Source: Chitinophagaceae bacterium
Lineage (GTDB): Bacteria; Bacteroidota; Bacteroidia; Chitinophagales; Chitinophagaceae
DNA length: 64,000 bases
Reading direction: 5' to 3'
NCBI GenBank assembly: GCA_004322015.1
Contig: SCQT01000235.1
Location: 1 to 64,000 of the forward strand
Of this stretch, positions 7,975-14,472 are shown one piece after another (the stretch's first letter is position 1; every line of letters begins with the position of its first letter). A program made the position numbers and the translations under genes. Below the pieces are notes generated by a model, which saw only the letters and a list, made by a program, of their open reading frames with translations, was not told where the DNA came from and did not search any database.

Positions 7975-8876
7975 TGAGACATCTTTCTTTATTCAATGGC
8001 ATAGGCGGTTTTATGTTAGCCGCTCATTTTGTGGGATGGGAAAACGTGGCTTATGTTGAAAGAGAATTATGGCTAAATGAATTAACTAAAAAAAATTTTC
8101 CAAATGCAAAAACATACAGATTTATTGAAGAATTCGATCCAATGCCATTTAAAGGAACAATTGACATTATTTCAGGAAGTGATCCCTGTCAACCTCATTC
8201 TTATGCGGGCTTGGGAAGAGGCACGAATGATAACCGTTACCTCTGGCCGGAAATGTTCAGATGCATACAATCAATTCACCCAGCTTGGATTATTAACGAA
8301 AATGTTGTTGGAACGGTTTCCAACGGCGTCCTTGACATCAAGATATCTGATTTGGAAAGTGAAGGTTACACCTGCCAAGCATATAATATTCCAGCTGAAG
8401 CCGTTGGTGCGTTACATAAACGGGAAAGAATATGGCTTATCGCTTATGACTCCAACTGCAAGATTGATAATAGAACCGCCGGAAAATATGATAAAAAGAA
8501 GACTAAGAAAATCTTATCAGAATGGAACAAAATTCAACACACTTGGATCCCAGTTAATTTATGGAATGGTGCTTCCAACAGTTACAAAAAACGATGGGAA
8601 GACAAGTACAATGCCAATATCCCAATTATATTGTCGGAAAAAATATCACGGTACTTTGGTTTCGGCGATTCTCCACATGGGGATATCCCCGCACACATTA
8701 TTGAATCCGGAATTGTTGGAATGCTTAATGGGTTACCCGAAGGAATGGACTATAATAACCGGTACAAACGTTGTCAGGCCATTGGAAACTCAATAGTGTG
8801 GCAAATAGCCTATGAAATTTTTAAATGTATAGATGTTATTAATAATAATATTAATATTTATGTTACGCATCATTAA
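7974..8876 (+). pseudogene. Cytosine-C5 methyltransferase, reading frame broken twice
   Basis: The main frame encodes 300 residues with good Dcm motifs: LSLFNGIGG (motif I), GSDPCQPHS with catalytic Cys72 (motif IV), NENV at 109-112 (motif VI), ALHKRERIWLIAY (motif VIII) and RYKRCQAIGNSIV near the end (motif X). The middle part normal for phage Dcm proteins (MTPTA, LPTVTKNDGK, LNPELLECLMGYPKEWT) is found in the +1 frame between about 8445 and 8755. The family sequence therefore runs frame 0, +1, then 0. Two compensating indels in the gene or the assembly are the simplest cause; two separate polypeptides are possible. It starts in a TAATG overlap with the adenine methyltransferase. Confidence 0.7.
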
Positions 8877-9375
8877 TCAATTAAAACAGAAAGTATTCGT
8901 ATTTGGTGGTTATTCAATTGATAAAACCACGTTCAAATTTATCCGGGAGAATTTGCCAGAAGGATCCAGGATACTGGAATTCGGATCAGGATATAGCACA
9001 AAGAAACTGCTGAAACATTATAAGGTTATTTCTATTGAAGATAATCCACGATGGGCTAAAGTATATAATTCCAAGAGACATAAAGTATTTCATGTGCCAA
9101 TAACGAATGGATGGTATAATGTAAATATGGTAGAAATCATTTTTAAGACAAGATATGCAGACTTGATATTGATTGATGGACCTATTGGAGAATTTAGAAA
9201 AAATTTACCGATACTGTTATTTAAGGATGTAAAATGCCCGGTTATATTCGATGATACGAACCGTATTGATGATTTCAAAAAGATGATTGAATTCTGTAAT
9301 AAATTAGGATTTACTCCCATGATCTTTCATAATAAGCAAAAAAGTTGGACCTGGTGTATAAAAGATAATAAATAA
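8860..9375 (+). CDS. Class I SAM-dependent methyltransferase
   Basis: This 171-residue protein has a Rossmann-type SAM motif, ILEFGSGYSTKKLL, followed by VISIEDN and ILIDGPIGEF. That gives the order expected for a class I methyltransferase acting on a small molecule, sugar or protein. I start it at MLRIINQLKQK (8860), because the nine residues upstream are only hydrophobic read-through of the previous gene. It lacks DNA methyltransferase signatures (no DPPY or PCQ). It overlaps the end of the cytosine methyltransferase by 17 bp and is third in a run of methyltransferases. The substrate is unknown; surface glycan or nucleotide modification is possible. Confidence 0.6.
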   Translation: MLRIINQLKQKVFVFGGYSIDKTTFKFIRENLPEGSRILEFGSGYSTKKLLKHYKVISIEDNPRWAKVYNSKRHKVFHVPITNGWYNVNMVEIIFKTRYADLILIDGPIGEFRKNLPILLFKDVKCPVIFDDTNRIDDFKKMIEFCNKLGFTPMIFHNKQKSWTWCIKDNK

Positions 9376-9394
9376 TCATTAAAAACAAACAATC

Positions 9395-9931
9395 ATGAAA
9401 AAGTCAATCGCAGAATTCCTGCAGTTCAATGGAAGAAACATTTACTTCCAATCTGAGAAGGGTATCACGTATGTTGCCATTAAGCCTATTTGTGAGGCAT
9501 TGGGTATTAATTATAATAGACAATTTCAGAATCTTAAGAATCATGTTATTCTTTCTCAACTGTTTGCTAAGCAGCAAATGGTTGCTGCTGATGGTAGAAT
9601 GAGAGAAATGATTTGCCTATCCGAATTTTATGTTTATGGATGGATCTTTTCAATTCAATCAGATAATCCGGAATTGGTTAAATATCAATGGGAATGCTAT
9701 AAAATTCTTTATAATCATTTCCATGGATCTATTACCGGCCGCGCATCCATCTTACAATCTAAGACAAAGAATGAATTGGAAATTGAACGTCTGGAAGCTA
9801 TTCTGAAGGAAACTGAAGAAGCTAAAAAGATTGATGAATTAAAGCAATCCGTGAAAGCAGCAAACAAATCCCTGGCAGTGATGGATAAGGAATTGGCTAC
9901 CGGACAGCTTTCTTTATTTCCGAACTTATAA
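9395..9931 (+). CDS. Phage antirepressor-like protein (P22_AR_N type)
   Basis: This 178-residue protein carries the N-terminal antirepressor domain: IYFQSEKGITYVAIKPICEALGI, YNRQFQNLKNH, then MICLSEFYVYGWIFSI. These match the P22 Ant/BRO-N-like fold. The C-terminal 60 residues are a coiled coil (LEIERLEAILKETEEAKKIDELKQ). Proteins of this type bind DNA or inactivate repressors and can trigger the lytic switch. Here it may oppose the repressor at 3379-3726. A 19-bp gap precedes it and a 13-bp gap separates it from the next gene. Confidence 0.7.
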   Translation: MKKSIAEFLQFNGRNIYFQSEKGITYVAIKPICEALGINYNRQFQNLKNHVILSQLFAKQQMVAADGRMREMICLSEFYVYGWIFSIQSDNPELVKYQWECYKILYNHFHGSITGRASILQSKTKNELEIERLEAILKETEEAKKIDELKQSVKAANKSLAVMDKELATGQLSLFPNL

Positions 9932-9944
9932 TAAAACTTAAAAT

Positions 9945-10205
9945 ATGTCAACATTAAAAGAGTTATCAAAAAAAGACCTTACAGGTAGTAGTGTATGTGA
10001 GAACATACAACTGGGATGTTTACAGAGAATTGCCGATGCCTGTGAAAAAATGGTAAGTAATTATCAAAAAATGGAAAATGACCTTGCAGATTATAAAAGA
10101 AAGCACGCTGATGCAACTGAGACTATCCGAAATTTGATTAAATCAATTTCAAGCCTGAGAGGTCAAAATACAAAGCTTAAAAAGAAATTGAATCAAAATA
10201 AATAA
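9945..10205 (+). CDS. Small coiled-coil phage protein
   Basis: The 86-residue product has a disordered N-terminus and a long helix (residues about 25-85) rich in Lys, Glu and Asn, ending in LRGQNTKLKKKLNQNK. It most resembles a coiled-coil oligomer. It starts with MSTL like the next gene, and both follow similar AAAACTTAAAAT or AAACAAACATT leader stretches with no Shine-Dalgarno sequence. No family is recognised. Confidence 0.55.
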   Translation: MSTLKELSKKDLTGSSVCENIQLGCLQRIADACEKMVSNYQKMENDLADYKRKHADATETIRNLIKSISSLRGQNTKLKKKLNQNK

Positions 10206-10215
10206 AACAAACATT

Positions 10216-10731
10216 ATGTCAACACTGAATCTTCTAAGCGGAAATGTCCATTTACGAAACAGAAAGCTTCCTATACTTTGGACAGGTATGTACGCGCAGC
10301 ATTTGGCTGAAGAATATGAAAAGGATCCTCACATTCATCCCTTGTTGCATATTGAAGCGCAACAAACATTATCAAAATCTGATATCTTAAAAAACAGACG
10401 TGGAAGATGGATGGGATTTCATCCGGCCATTGCAGGCGGTTATTATTTTTTTCCTCTGATTATTTACCCTAAATTTGTGGTAATTCAAACCTGTTTTTTT
10501 GAAAATCATTCAGATATGGAAACAGCCAAAAGACAAAAGGGAATAGGTAGCGAAAAAAAGAGAACTCCTAAAAAAGCTTCACGCATTACGAATGTTCATT
10601 TCTCAGAGCAATTTGTAAAAGCAGTAGAAAGAGAAGGCTATGATATTGATGATTTTAAAGATGTATTGCTACAGTTCGTTAATCGTTCCGAAGCAAGCCG
10701 GAAAAAGTATTCTAAATTGGCCAATTCATAA
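10216..10731 (+). CDS. Hypothetical early protein, two-part
   Basis: This 171-residue protein has an N-terminal part with aromatic patches (RGRWMGFHPAIAGGYYFFPLII) and a C-terminal part from about residue 101 that is basic and helical (TAKRQKGIG, then TNVHFSEQFVKAVEREGYDIDDF). An internal ATG at 10516 could start the second part as a separate 71-residue protein resembling small phage DNA-binding proteins. Which start is used cannot be decided by eye. No family is recognised. Confidence 0.5.
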   Translation: MSTLNLLSGNVHLRNRKLPILWTGMYAQHLAEEYEKDPHIHPLLHIEAQQTLSKSDILKNRRGRWMGFHPAIAGGYYFFPLIIYPKFVVIQTCFFENHSDMETAKRQKGIGSEKKRTPKKASRITNVHFSEQFVKAVEREGYDIDDFKDVLLQFVNRSEASRKKYSKLANS

Positions 10732-10753
10732 TGAGAATAAATATTTTGATTTT

Positions 10754-10996
10754 ATGGATGCGATAACAATTTTTCCCGAAAACCAGGAACAGGAAAAAAC
10801 CCTGGAAGCAGTCTTTCAAATGATGCAATTGCGGTTTGAAAAAAATATAACAATGGCTGATGCTAAAAAACGAATTGAAGAATTAACACAAATGCTTCAA
10901 GATGTTTCTGATTGTGCGGAAATCGAACGCAGGATGAATGAACCGGACATTCCTGCCGAGCAAGTATATGCTGAAATTGAAAAGAAGTGGAAATGA
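10754..10996 (+). CDS. Antitoxin partner of RelE-like toxin
   Basis: This 80-residue acidic helical protein precedes and overlaps the RelE-like toxin gene. I start it at MDAITIFPEN (10754) rather than further upstream, where the frame runs out of phase through the previous gene. The sequence (EQEKTLEAVFQMMQLRFEK and later EQVYAEIEKKWK) fits small Bacteroidota antitoxins paired with RelE/ParE toxins. It has no obvious DNA-binding motif. Function is inferred from the neighbour. Confidence 0.65.
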   Translation: MDAITIFPENQEQEKTLEAVFQMMQLRFEKNITMADAKKRIEELTQMLQDVSDCAEIERRMNEPDIPAEQVYAEIEKKWK

Positions 10997-11256
10997 TGGA
11001 ATATAAAATAACTTATAAACCATCGGCCCAGAAAGAATTATCTCTTTTACCTAAACATGAATATTTCGCTATAAAATCGGCTATAGAAGCGCTTAAAGAT
11101 AATCCCTATCCTTCCGGCTGTAAAAAAACACATGGAAAATTTGAGAGCTGTTATCGTATAAGGCAAGGCGATTATCGTGTTATCTATTTTGTTATTAAGA
11201 ACGAAATTTCCATACGTATTATCAAAATTGGCCATCGCAGAGATATCTACCGCTAA
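10993..11256 (+). CDS. RelE/ParE-family toxin
   Basis: The 87-residue protein has the RelE fold pattern: ITYKPSAQKELSLLPKHEY, a helical hairpin, GKFESCYRIRQGDYRVIYFV and a final IIKIGHRRDIYR, including the basic residues of the active face. The start at 10993 gives an ATGA overlap with the antitoxin stop; ATG 10996 and GTG 10987 are alternatives. RelE-type toxins cleave ribosome-bound mRNA. In this element it may stabilise the provirus or act against superinfection. It is the last gene before the first leader-RNA cassette. Confidence 0.8.
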   Translation: MMEYKITYKPSAQKELSLLPKHEYFAIKSAIEALKDNPYPSGCKKTHGKFESCYRIRQGDYRVIYFVIKNEISIRIIKIGHRRDIYR

Positions 11257-11282
11257 TCCCTCTTTCCCCCTCCAAAATAATA

Positions 11283-11315
11283 TTTGTTTTTCTGATTTTT
11301 TTATCCTTATCTTTG
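11283..11315 (+). promoter_or_regulatory. Promoter of leader-RNA cassette 1
   Basis: TTTG at 11283-11286 and TATCTTTG at 11308-11315, 21 bp apart, match the Bacteroidota sigma-ABfr consensus. Transcription should start near 11319-11320, exactly at the first nucleotide of segment a of the leader RNA. The same box, at the same 3-nt distance from segment a, or 4 nt in the second cassette, occurs at 26037-26044. Confidence 0.7.
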
Positions 11316-11318
11316 TCT

Positions 11319-11447
11319 TGTCAAAGTTCGAAATTAAAGATGCAAATGAGAATCACAAATCAGAATTGTAACAAAACTACCGGGTGGGCCTGTAAGACAG
11401 GCAATCTCTTCGATGCGTTTGCATTGACGGACTTTGACAGCGCCCGG
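11319..11447 (+). ncRNA. Three-way-junction leader RNA, copy 1
   Basis: The core is a three-way junction. P1 pairs 11380-11386 (CCGGGTG) with 11441-11447 (CGCCCGG). P2 is GCCTG-TAAGA-CAGGC at 11388-11402. P3 is TCGATGC-GTTT-GCATTGA at 11410-11427. The strand between P3 and P1, CGGACTTTGACA (11428-11439, segment b), is exactly complementary over 12 bp to TGTCAAAGTCCG (11480-11491), which covers the start codon of the next gene. It can also pair, with one G-U, to TGTCAAAGTTCG at the transcript 5' end (11319-11330, segment a). Either pairing would be a pseudoknot with P1. A second copy with compensatory changes lies at 26049-26176. I know no described RNA family that matches. Confidence 0.75.
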
Positions 11448-11478
11448 TATATTTTTTCACTTCTTAATTTTATTCAAA

Positions 11479-11742
11479 ATGTCAAAGTCCGAAACACAGG
11501 GATTGAATTCCCACCTAAAAGTACCTTCCGGCGCGGCCGGAATTTTCGCCACGGCCAAGCATCTACATGCGCTTAACTTCTCAATTGCCCAGTTGGTTTT
11601 ATTTTATCACAAAGATGATGTAGTATTCTGCCAAACATTCCGGGAACTGATAACAGGATCCGATTACCTGGCCGCAGAGCTGGAATACCGTATCAATCCC
11701 CAAATGGCTGTACAAGAGCTGGAAAAGGAGGTATTATCATGA
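11479..11742 (+). CDS. Cassette gene A, copy 1, unknown function
   Basis: This 87-residue protein starts at ATG 11479, just inside the segment complementary to the leader RNA. The upstream TTG at 11434 lies within the RNA structure and is unlikely. The sequence has a helical core LNFSIAQLVLFYHKDDVVFCQTFREL that aligns with LSVLYQNVIDWILEYHHENDSFCETLEKL of the gene at 26204-26503, with the same YH..D..FC.T spacing. It overlaps gene B by ATGA. No known family is recognised. The paired organisation with its own switch-like leader suggests a regulator or a small effector. Confidence 0.65.
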   Translation: MSKSETQGLNSHLKVPSGAAGIFATAKHLHALNFSIAQLVLFYHKDDVVFCQTFRELITGSDYLAAELEYRINPQMAVQELEKEVLS

Positions 11743-12002
11743 CACAATTCACCGCCCAAGATGCCTATAAACTGGCATTTAAGCAGCAAGCGGATCAGAT
11801 GAATTATGTATATGACATCATTCATGAAGCCGCCGAAAACAAGAAATTTGAAGTAGTTCTGCCCTATGTGCTTATAAAACATCTCCGCGACCGGTTAACA
11901 AATGAAGGCTACCAGGTCCAAATTAATGACCATTATGATGGTCAAACGGTTATAAGCTGGTGGTTGGGGGATATCAAGGATCAGGGCAAAGATTTAGAAT
12001 AA
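11739..12002 (+). CDS. Cassette gene B, copy 1, unknown function
   Basis: The 87-residue product is homologous to the gene at 26503-26721. Both have a helical N-terminus around an A-K-Q-MN.VY-like stretch, then a beta-hairpin end: NEGYQVQINDHYDGQTVISW here against AIGYIVQVSERYGGSTQITW there. A strong Shine-Dalgarno AAGGAGG (11725-11731) lies 7 bp before the ATG, which is unusual in this phylum. The start overlaps the stop of gene A. Function is unknown; the fold looks like a small alpha-beta protein. Confidence 0.7.
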   Translation: MTQFTAQDAYKLAFKQQADQMNYVYDIIHEAAENKKFEVVLPYVLIKHLRDRLTNEGYQVQINDHYDGQTVISWWLGDIKDQGKDLE

Positions 12003-12031
12003 GGATTGGTTTTTCATAGGATATGGTTAAG

Positions 12032-12060
12032 TCCCTGGTTTCTACCCGGGATTTTTATTT
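12032..12060. terminator. Terminator after cassette 1, probably bidirectional
   Basis: The hairpin TCCC-TGG...CC-GGGA (12032-12051) is followed by TTTTTATTT. It lies between the convergent ends of gene B (12002) and the leftward gene ending at 12060, and A-rich sequence on the other side lets it act on both strands. Confidence 0.55.
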
Positions 12061-12347
12061 TACAGTCCATGGTATTTTTTGATTCGTTCCAGGAAGGCTT
12101 CACGCCTCTTATTCCATTCACAGATCTTATTAGCTATCCTGGCATCCGCCTTATTTAGCTCCGCTATAGGATCTTTCAGCTTTATTTCCTCTGGTTCCGA
12201 ATACCTGAGCTTATTAAACAATTCAGTTTCTTCCACTTCCTGGTAGGCGTAAAGCTTTCCCTTTACCTCAATCCACTGATGTTCCAGGCGCGCTTCCTGG
12301 ATCATCTTTAGCAGATAGCCGCTGTTATCTTTGTCTGTACCCCACAT
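12060..12347 (-). CDS. Hypothetical protein, leftward
   Basis: This 95-residue charged helical protein (KLKDPIAELNKADARIANKI, then CEWNKRREAFLERIKKY) is encoded against the direction of the element's other genes. Composition and codon pattern look like a real gene, but I recognise no family. It is convergent with cassette 1. Upstream on its own strand there is a perfect hairpin (12367-12390) that would lie in its 5' leader. Confidence 0.5.
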   Translation of the reverse strand: MWGTDKDNSGYLLKMIQEARLEHQWIEVKGKLYAYQEVEETELFNKLRYSEPEEIKLKDPIAELNKADARIANKICEWNKRREAFLERIKKYHGL

Positions 12348-12366
12348 GATGTCTATTTTAAATAAA

Positions 12367-12390
12367 GAAAGGAGGTTTTACCCTCCTTTC
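12367..12390. promoter_or_regulatory. Perfect hairpin upstream of leftward gene
   Basis: GAAAGGAGG (12367-12375) pairs with CCTCCTTTC (12382-12390) around a 6-nt loop. On the minus strand it is 20 nt before the ATG at 12347 and followed by a T-rich run, so it could attenuate that gene. The arm also contains a Shine-Dalgarno-like AGGAGG. Confidence 0.45.
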
Positions 12391-12442
12391 CTAAAACCAT
12401 CCTAATTGCCCTGGTTTGAATGTACCTTTCGGTTTTTCGGGC

Positions 12443-12520
12443 TGGTGCGATTAATTGAAAGCAAATCACAATGTGATTACGTTTACTCGCATTATTTCAA
12501 TTCCGTAATGGTGCGATTAA
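12443..12520. repeat. Direct repeats around a palindrome
   Basis: TGGTGCGATTAA occurs at 12443-12454 and again at 12509-12520. Between them lies the 15-bp palindrome AATCACAATGTGATT (12464-12478). AATTGAAA and TTTCAATT form a further inverted pair. This looks like a protein-binding region upstream of the leftward gene, for example operator sites. The binding factor is unknown. Confidence 0.45.
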
Positions 12521-13282
12521 AGAGTAAAGATACTGATAAAAGTTAGATATCCAAATTCTTCATTTTAAGCCCCTAAATTTCACTCTTTCCTTCCAGTCAA
12601 CACTTATATCCATTCATCCGCTAATAACACCATTTCGTCCCTTCTATGCTTTTGCCGCGCCGGTACCCCGGCCGGCACAAATACTTCCTTATTCTTTTCT
12701 TTCTTTCCGGCCAGTCCCCGGATCCTTCCTTAATAATTCTATAAAAGTATATATAGCAAAATTTAATGCACTTGGGCACTATTTATATTATTATTATTTT
12801 TTTTATATATTCTATAATATAGAGTAGTAAAGGAAAAGAGAAGAAAATAAGAAAAAAAACAACTGAAAAAATGAAGTGCACAGGCAAGTGCATATACAGT
12901 ACATAAATACATAAAAAATAAATGGATCATGAATATATCAATAAGGTAAAATAGTATTACTTTGATTAAAAAATAGTAATTTGATTTTTTAAATTTTATA
13001 GCCTCAGTACATAAAATGAGCATCTATGTACTGAAAGTACATAACAAAAAACACTATGCACCGGTCAATGTACTGATATAATTAATTGTGTATTAATTTG
13101 TTATAATCAAAAAGTTCATTAGTGCACAATTTTTCCCTATTATATATACCCCCCCTTTATTATTTATACATTCTTTTACTATTTTAACATGTATTATATT
13201 ACCCTTTTCTTCTCTCAGGATTCAAATTCATGATCTTAAATTATCCGGTTTTAAGGTCCGGAGAAATCAGAAAACATTTCTT
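12521..13282. other. AT-rich gene-free region with iteron-like repeats
   Basis: No convincing gene is present; the longest frame (12763-13023, minus strand) is low-complexity. The motif AGTACATAA or its inverse occurs five times: 12898-12906, 13006-13014, 13025-13033 (inverse), 13036-13044 and 13067-13075 (inverse). GTGCA/TGCAC motifs are interspersed at about 12767, 12876, 12889, 13057 and 13132. A run of C (TATACCCCCCC) lies at about 13146-13157. Clustered iterons in an AT-rich gap next to the replication module fit a replication origin or a late-promoter control region. This is inference. Confidence 0.45.
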
Positions 13283-13305
13283 CAGGTAAATATTCAAATA
13301 GTTAT

Positions 13306-13377
13306 TATTTTTGTTCTGAAAATTCCTTCTTACTGTGCGCATTGGGAGGCCGGTTTTAATACCGGACGATATGCGTA
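13306..13377 (+). promoter_or_regulatory. Promoter and leader hairpin before the late module
   Basis: TATTTTTG (13306-13313) fits the -7 consensus, though no good -33 box is visible. About 20 nt downstream the leader can form a stem TGCGCAT/ATGCGTA (13336-13342 with 13371-13377) enclosing a hairpin CCGGT-TTTAAT-ACCGG (13350-13365). It would give the gene at 13510 a leader of roughly 190 nt. The frame that spans it (13335-13541) does not look like a protein. Confidence 0.4.
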
Positions 13378-13509
13378 TTCATTTCAAATCCATTCAGTTT
13401 TTATCACATTATCATTTTTTTCGTCTGCAATGCAGATGGAATATGATATTCAGCCTATTTAACAGGTTATTTCCCTTCCGTAACCCATTTCTTCATTCAA
13501 ATAAGAATT

Positions 13510-13707
13510 ATGGAAACAAGAATCTTCATTTACCCGTCTGACCTGACTATTCTTACAGGTAAAAGTTATCGCCGCTGTTGGCAGATGTATCATAATCTAC
13601 TTGATTGCCTGGGTAAAGACAAAAAGAAAAAATTAACTATTCGGGAATATTGTAAACTGGAAGATGTGTCTGAAGATGAAGTAAAAAAGATATTGAGAAT
13701 AAGTTAA
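13510..13707 (+). CDS. Small HTH-like protein
   Basis: This 65-residue basic protein reads as a compact helical domain: YPSDLTILTGKSYRRCWQMYH, then KKLTIREYCKLEDVSEDEV. It resembles small Bacteroidota phage and plasmid proteins with a GKS-R-R--Y helix followed by a basic linker and a short second helix, likely DNA-binding. It stands alone between the iteron-like region and the late operon, so a late transcription regulator is plausible but unproven. Confidence 0.55.
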   Translation: METRIFIYPSDLTILTGKSYRRCWQMYHNLLDCLGKDKKKKLTIREYCKLEDVSEDEVKKILRIS

Positions 13708-13720
13708 TTTTTGTCATTAC

Positions 13721-13790
13721 TTGTCAATAATTGACAATCTTTCAATTTCTACTGAAAGCCCCTTCTACTTTTATGCTCCATAAAAAGTAG
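13721..13790 (+). promoter_or_regulatory. Palindromes before the late operon
   Basis: TTGTCAA-TAA-TTGACAA (13721-13737) is a perfect 17-bp palindrome, and an extra TTGTC half-site lies just before it. A hairpin CTACTTTTATG-CTC-CATAAAAAGTAG (13765-13790) follows, 4 bp before the first late gene. They could be an operator and a leader structure of the late transcript, or the end of the preceding gene. No clear TAnnTTTG box is present. Confidence 0.4.
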
Positions 13791-13794
13791 TTCA

Positions 13795-13896
13795 ATGATC
13801 ATTTTTTTCCTGATTGCAATTTTGGCCATTGTCGGTTTTGTACTATGGAACGCCTGGCAATCTTCTAATGCAAAAAAGATTACCAGCTTTCTATGA
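13795..13896 (+). CDS. 33-residue single-pass membrane peptide
   Basis: The open frame MIIFFLIAILAIVGFVLW, then NAWQSSNAKKITSFL, is one transmembrane helix followed by a short polar tail with two lysines. It ends in an ATGA overlap with the next gene, the same junction type used by most genes of this module, which supports it as real despite its size. It begins the run of small membrane proteins of the late module and may be a virion membrane protein. Confidence 0.6.
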   Translation: MIIFFLIAILAIVGFVLWNAWQSSNAKKITSFL

Positions 13897-14351
13897 AAAG
13901 AATAATGCCTTTGTTGCTTATCGCAGGCGGGTATTTAGCCTGGCATCTTTATAAGATCAAACAGGCTATTGATCTGATGACAATAAGGATTTCAAATGTA
14001 TCGCTCAATCCTGGTGGAGGTCTTTTACAAACATTGCTCAACGTCACATTAACGGTATATAACCCGGAAAATGTGACTTTGAAATTTCAGCAATTCATTG
14101 GTAGTGTCAATTATAATGGGGAACCGATTGCAAACTTTAATGTGACCCAGGCAAGTGGACCTATTGTAATAGGTCCTAATAGTGTGGTGGAAGTACCGAT
14201 GAATGCCGAAATACTGAATATTAACGCGCTTTCAAATATGGGAGGCATTATTAGTTCAGGATTGAAGGATATGACATTAGTAGGTATTATTATCATAAGC
14301 AGTATTCATGTACCGGTAAATATCAATCTGGCGGATTATGCGAAAGGGTAA
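13893..14351 (+). CDS. Membrane-anchored LEA2-like protein
   Basis: The 152-residue protein has an N-terminal membrane segment (residues 4-20, IMPLLLIAGGYLAWHLY) and then a beta-sandwich-like region. Phrases such as VTLTVYNPENVTLKFQQF and VNYNGEPIANF are typical of the LEA14/WHy (LEA2) immunoglobulin-like fold. The end lacks further membrane helices. This is a type II-like topology suited to a protein rooted in a membrane with the domain on one side. It overlaps both neighbours. A role as an internal-membrane or membrane-to-capsid linker protein is inference. Confidence 0.6.
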   Translation: MKRIMPLLLIAGGYLAWHLYKIKQAIDLMTIRISNVSLNPGGGLLQTLLNVTLTVYNPENVTLKFQQFIGSVNYNGEPIANFNVTQASGPIVIGPNSVVEVPMNAEILNINALSNMGGIISSGLKDMTLVGIIIISSIHVPVNINLADYAKG

Positions 14352-14472
14352 AAAAAAGAAAAAGTTTAATGCGACAGAGTTTTTGGGTTTTGCCGCGATC
14401 GCAGCGGGTATTTATTATTTAACGAAAAAAACAAAGCAGGCTGGTACTGTAACTCAAACAACGAAAGCATGA
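14338..14472 (+). CDS. 44-residue basic single-pass membrane peptide
   Basis: The frame begins MRKGKKKKKFNATE, followed by a membrane helix FLGFAAIAAGIYYL and then a basic tail TKKTKQ. It overlaps the preceding gene by 14 bp and the following gene by ATGA (14469-14472). The strong positive charge before the helix predicts the N-terminus on the inner or DNA side. It is one of several such peptides in the module. Confidence 0.6.
   Translation: MRKGKKKKKFNATEFLGFAAIAAGIYYLTKKTKQAGTVTQTTKA

Noticed and set aside
8104-8796. Independent gene in the +1 frame of the cytosine methyltransferase
   Set aside because: Only its middle third resembles a methyltransferase; the first third is a shadow of the frame-0 motifs. 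It is treated as part of a broken gene.
11319-11333. Direct repeats a and c as target-site duplications
   Set aside because: In copy 2 the repeats differ but keep pairing with b, which points to RNA constraint, not to a fresh duplication.
11434-11742. TTG start giving cassette gene A 15 more residues
   Set aside because: The extension would be translated from the P1 strand of the leader RNA, and the ATG at 11479 matches the start of the second copy.
11283-12002. Retron or CRISPR-like unit at the leader-RNA cassette
   Set aside because: There is no reverse transcriptase, no regular repeat-spacer array and no Cas gene. The repeats a, b and c fit an RNA switch better.
12763-13023. Minus-strand frame of 86 codons in the AT-rich gap
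   Set aside because: It is Phe/Tyr/Leu/Asn-rich low-complexity translation of AT-rich DNA and covers the iteron-like repeats.
13335-13541. Plus-strand frame of 68 codons before the HTH-like gene
   Set aside because: It runs through the leader hairpin, has no protein-like pattern and overlaps the better gene at 13510.
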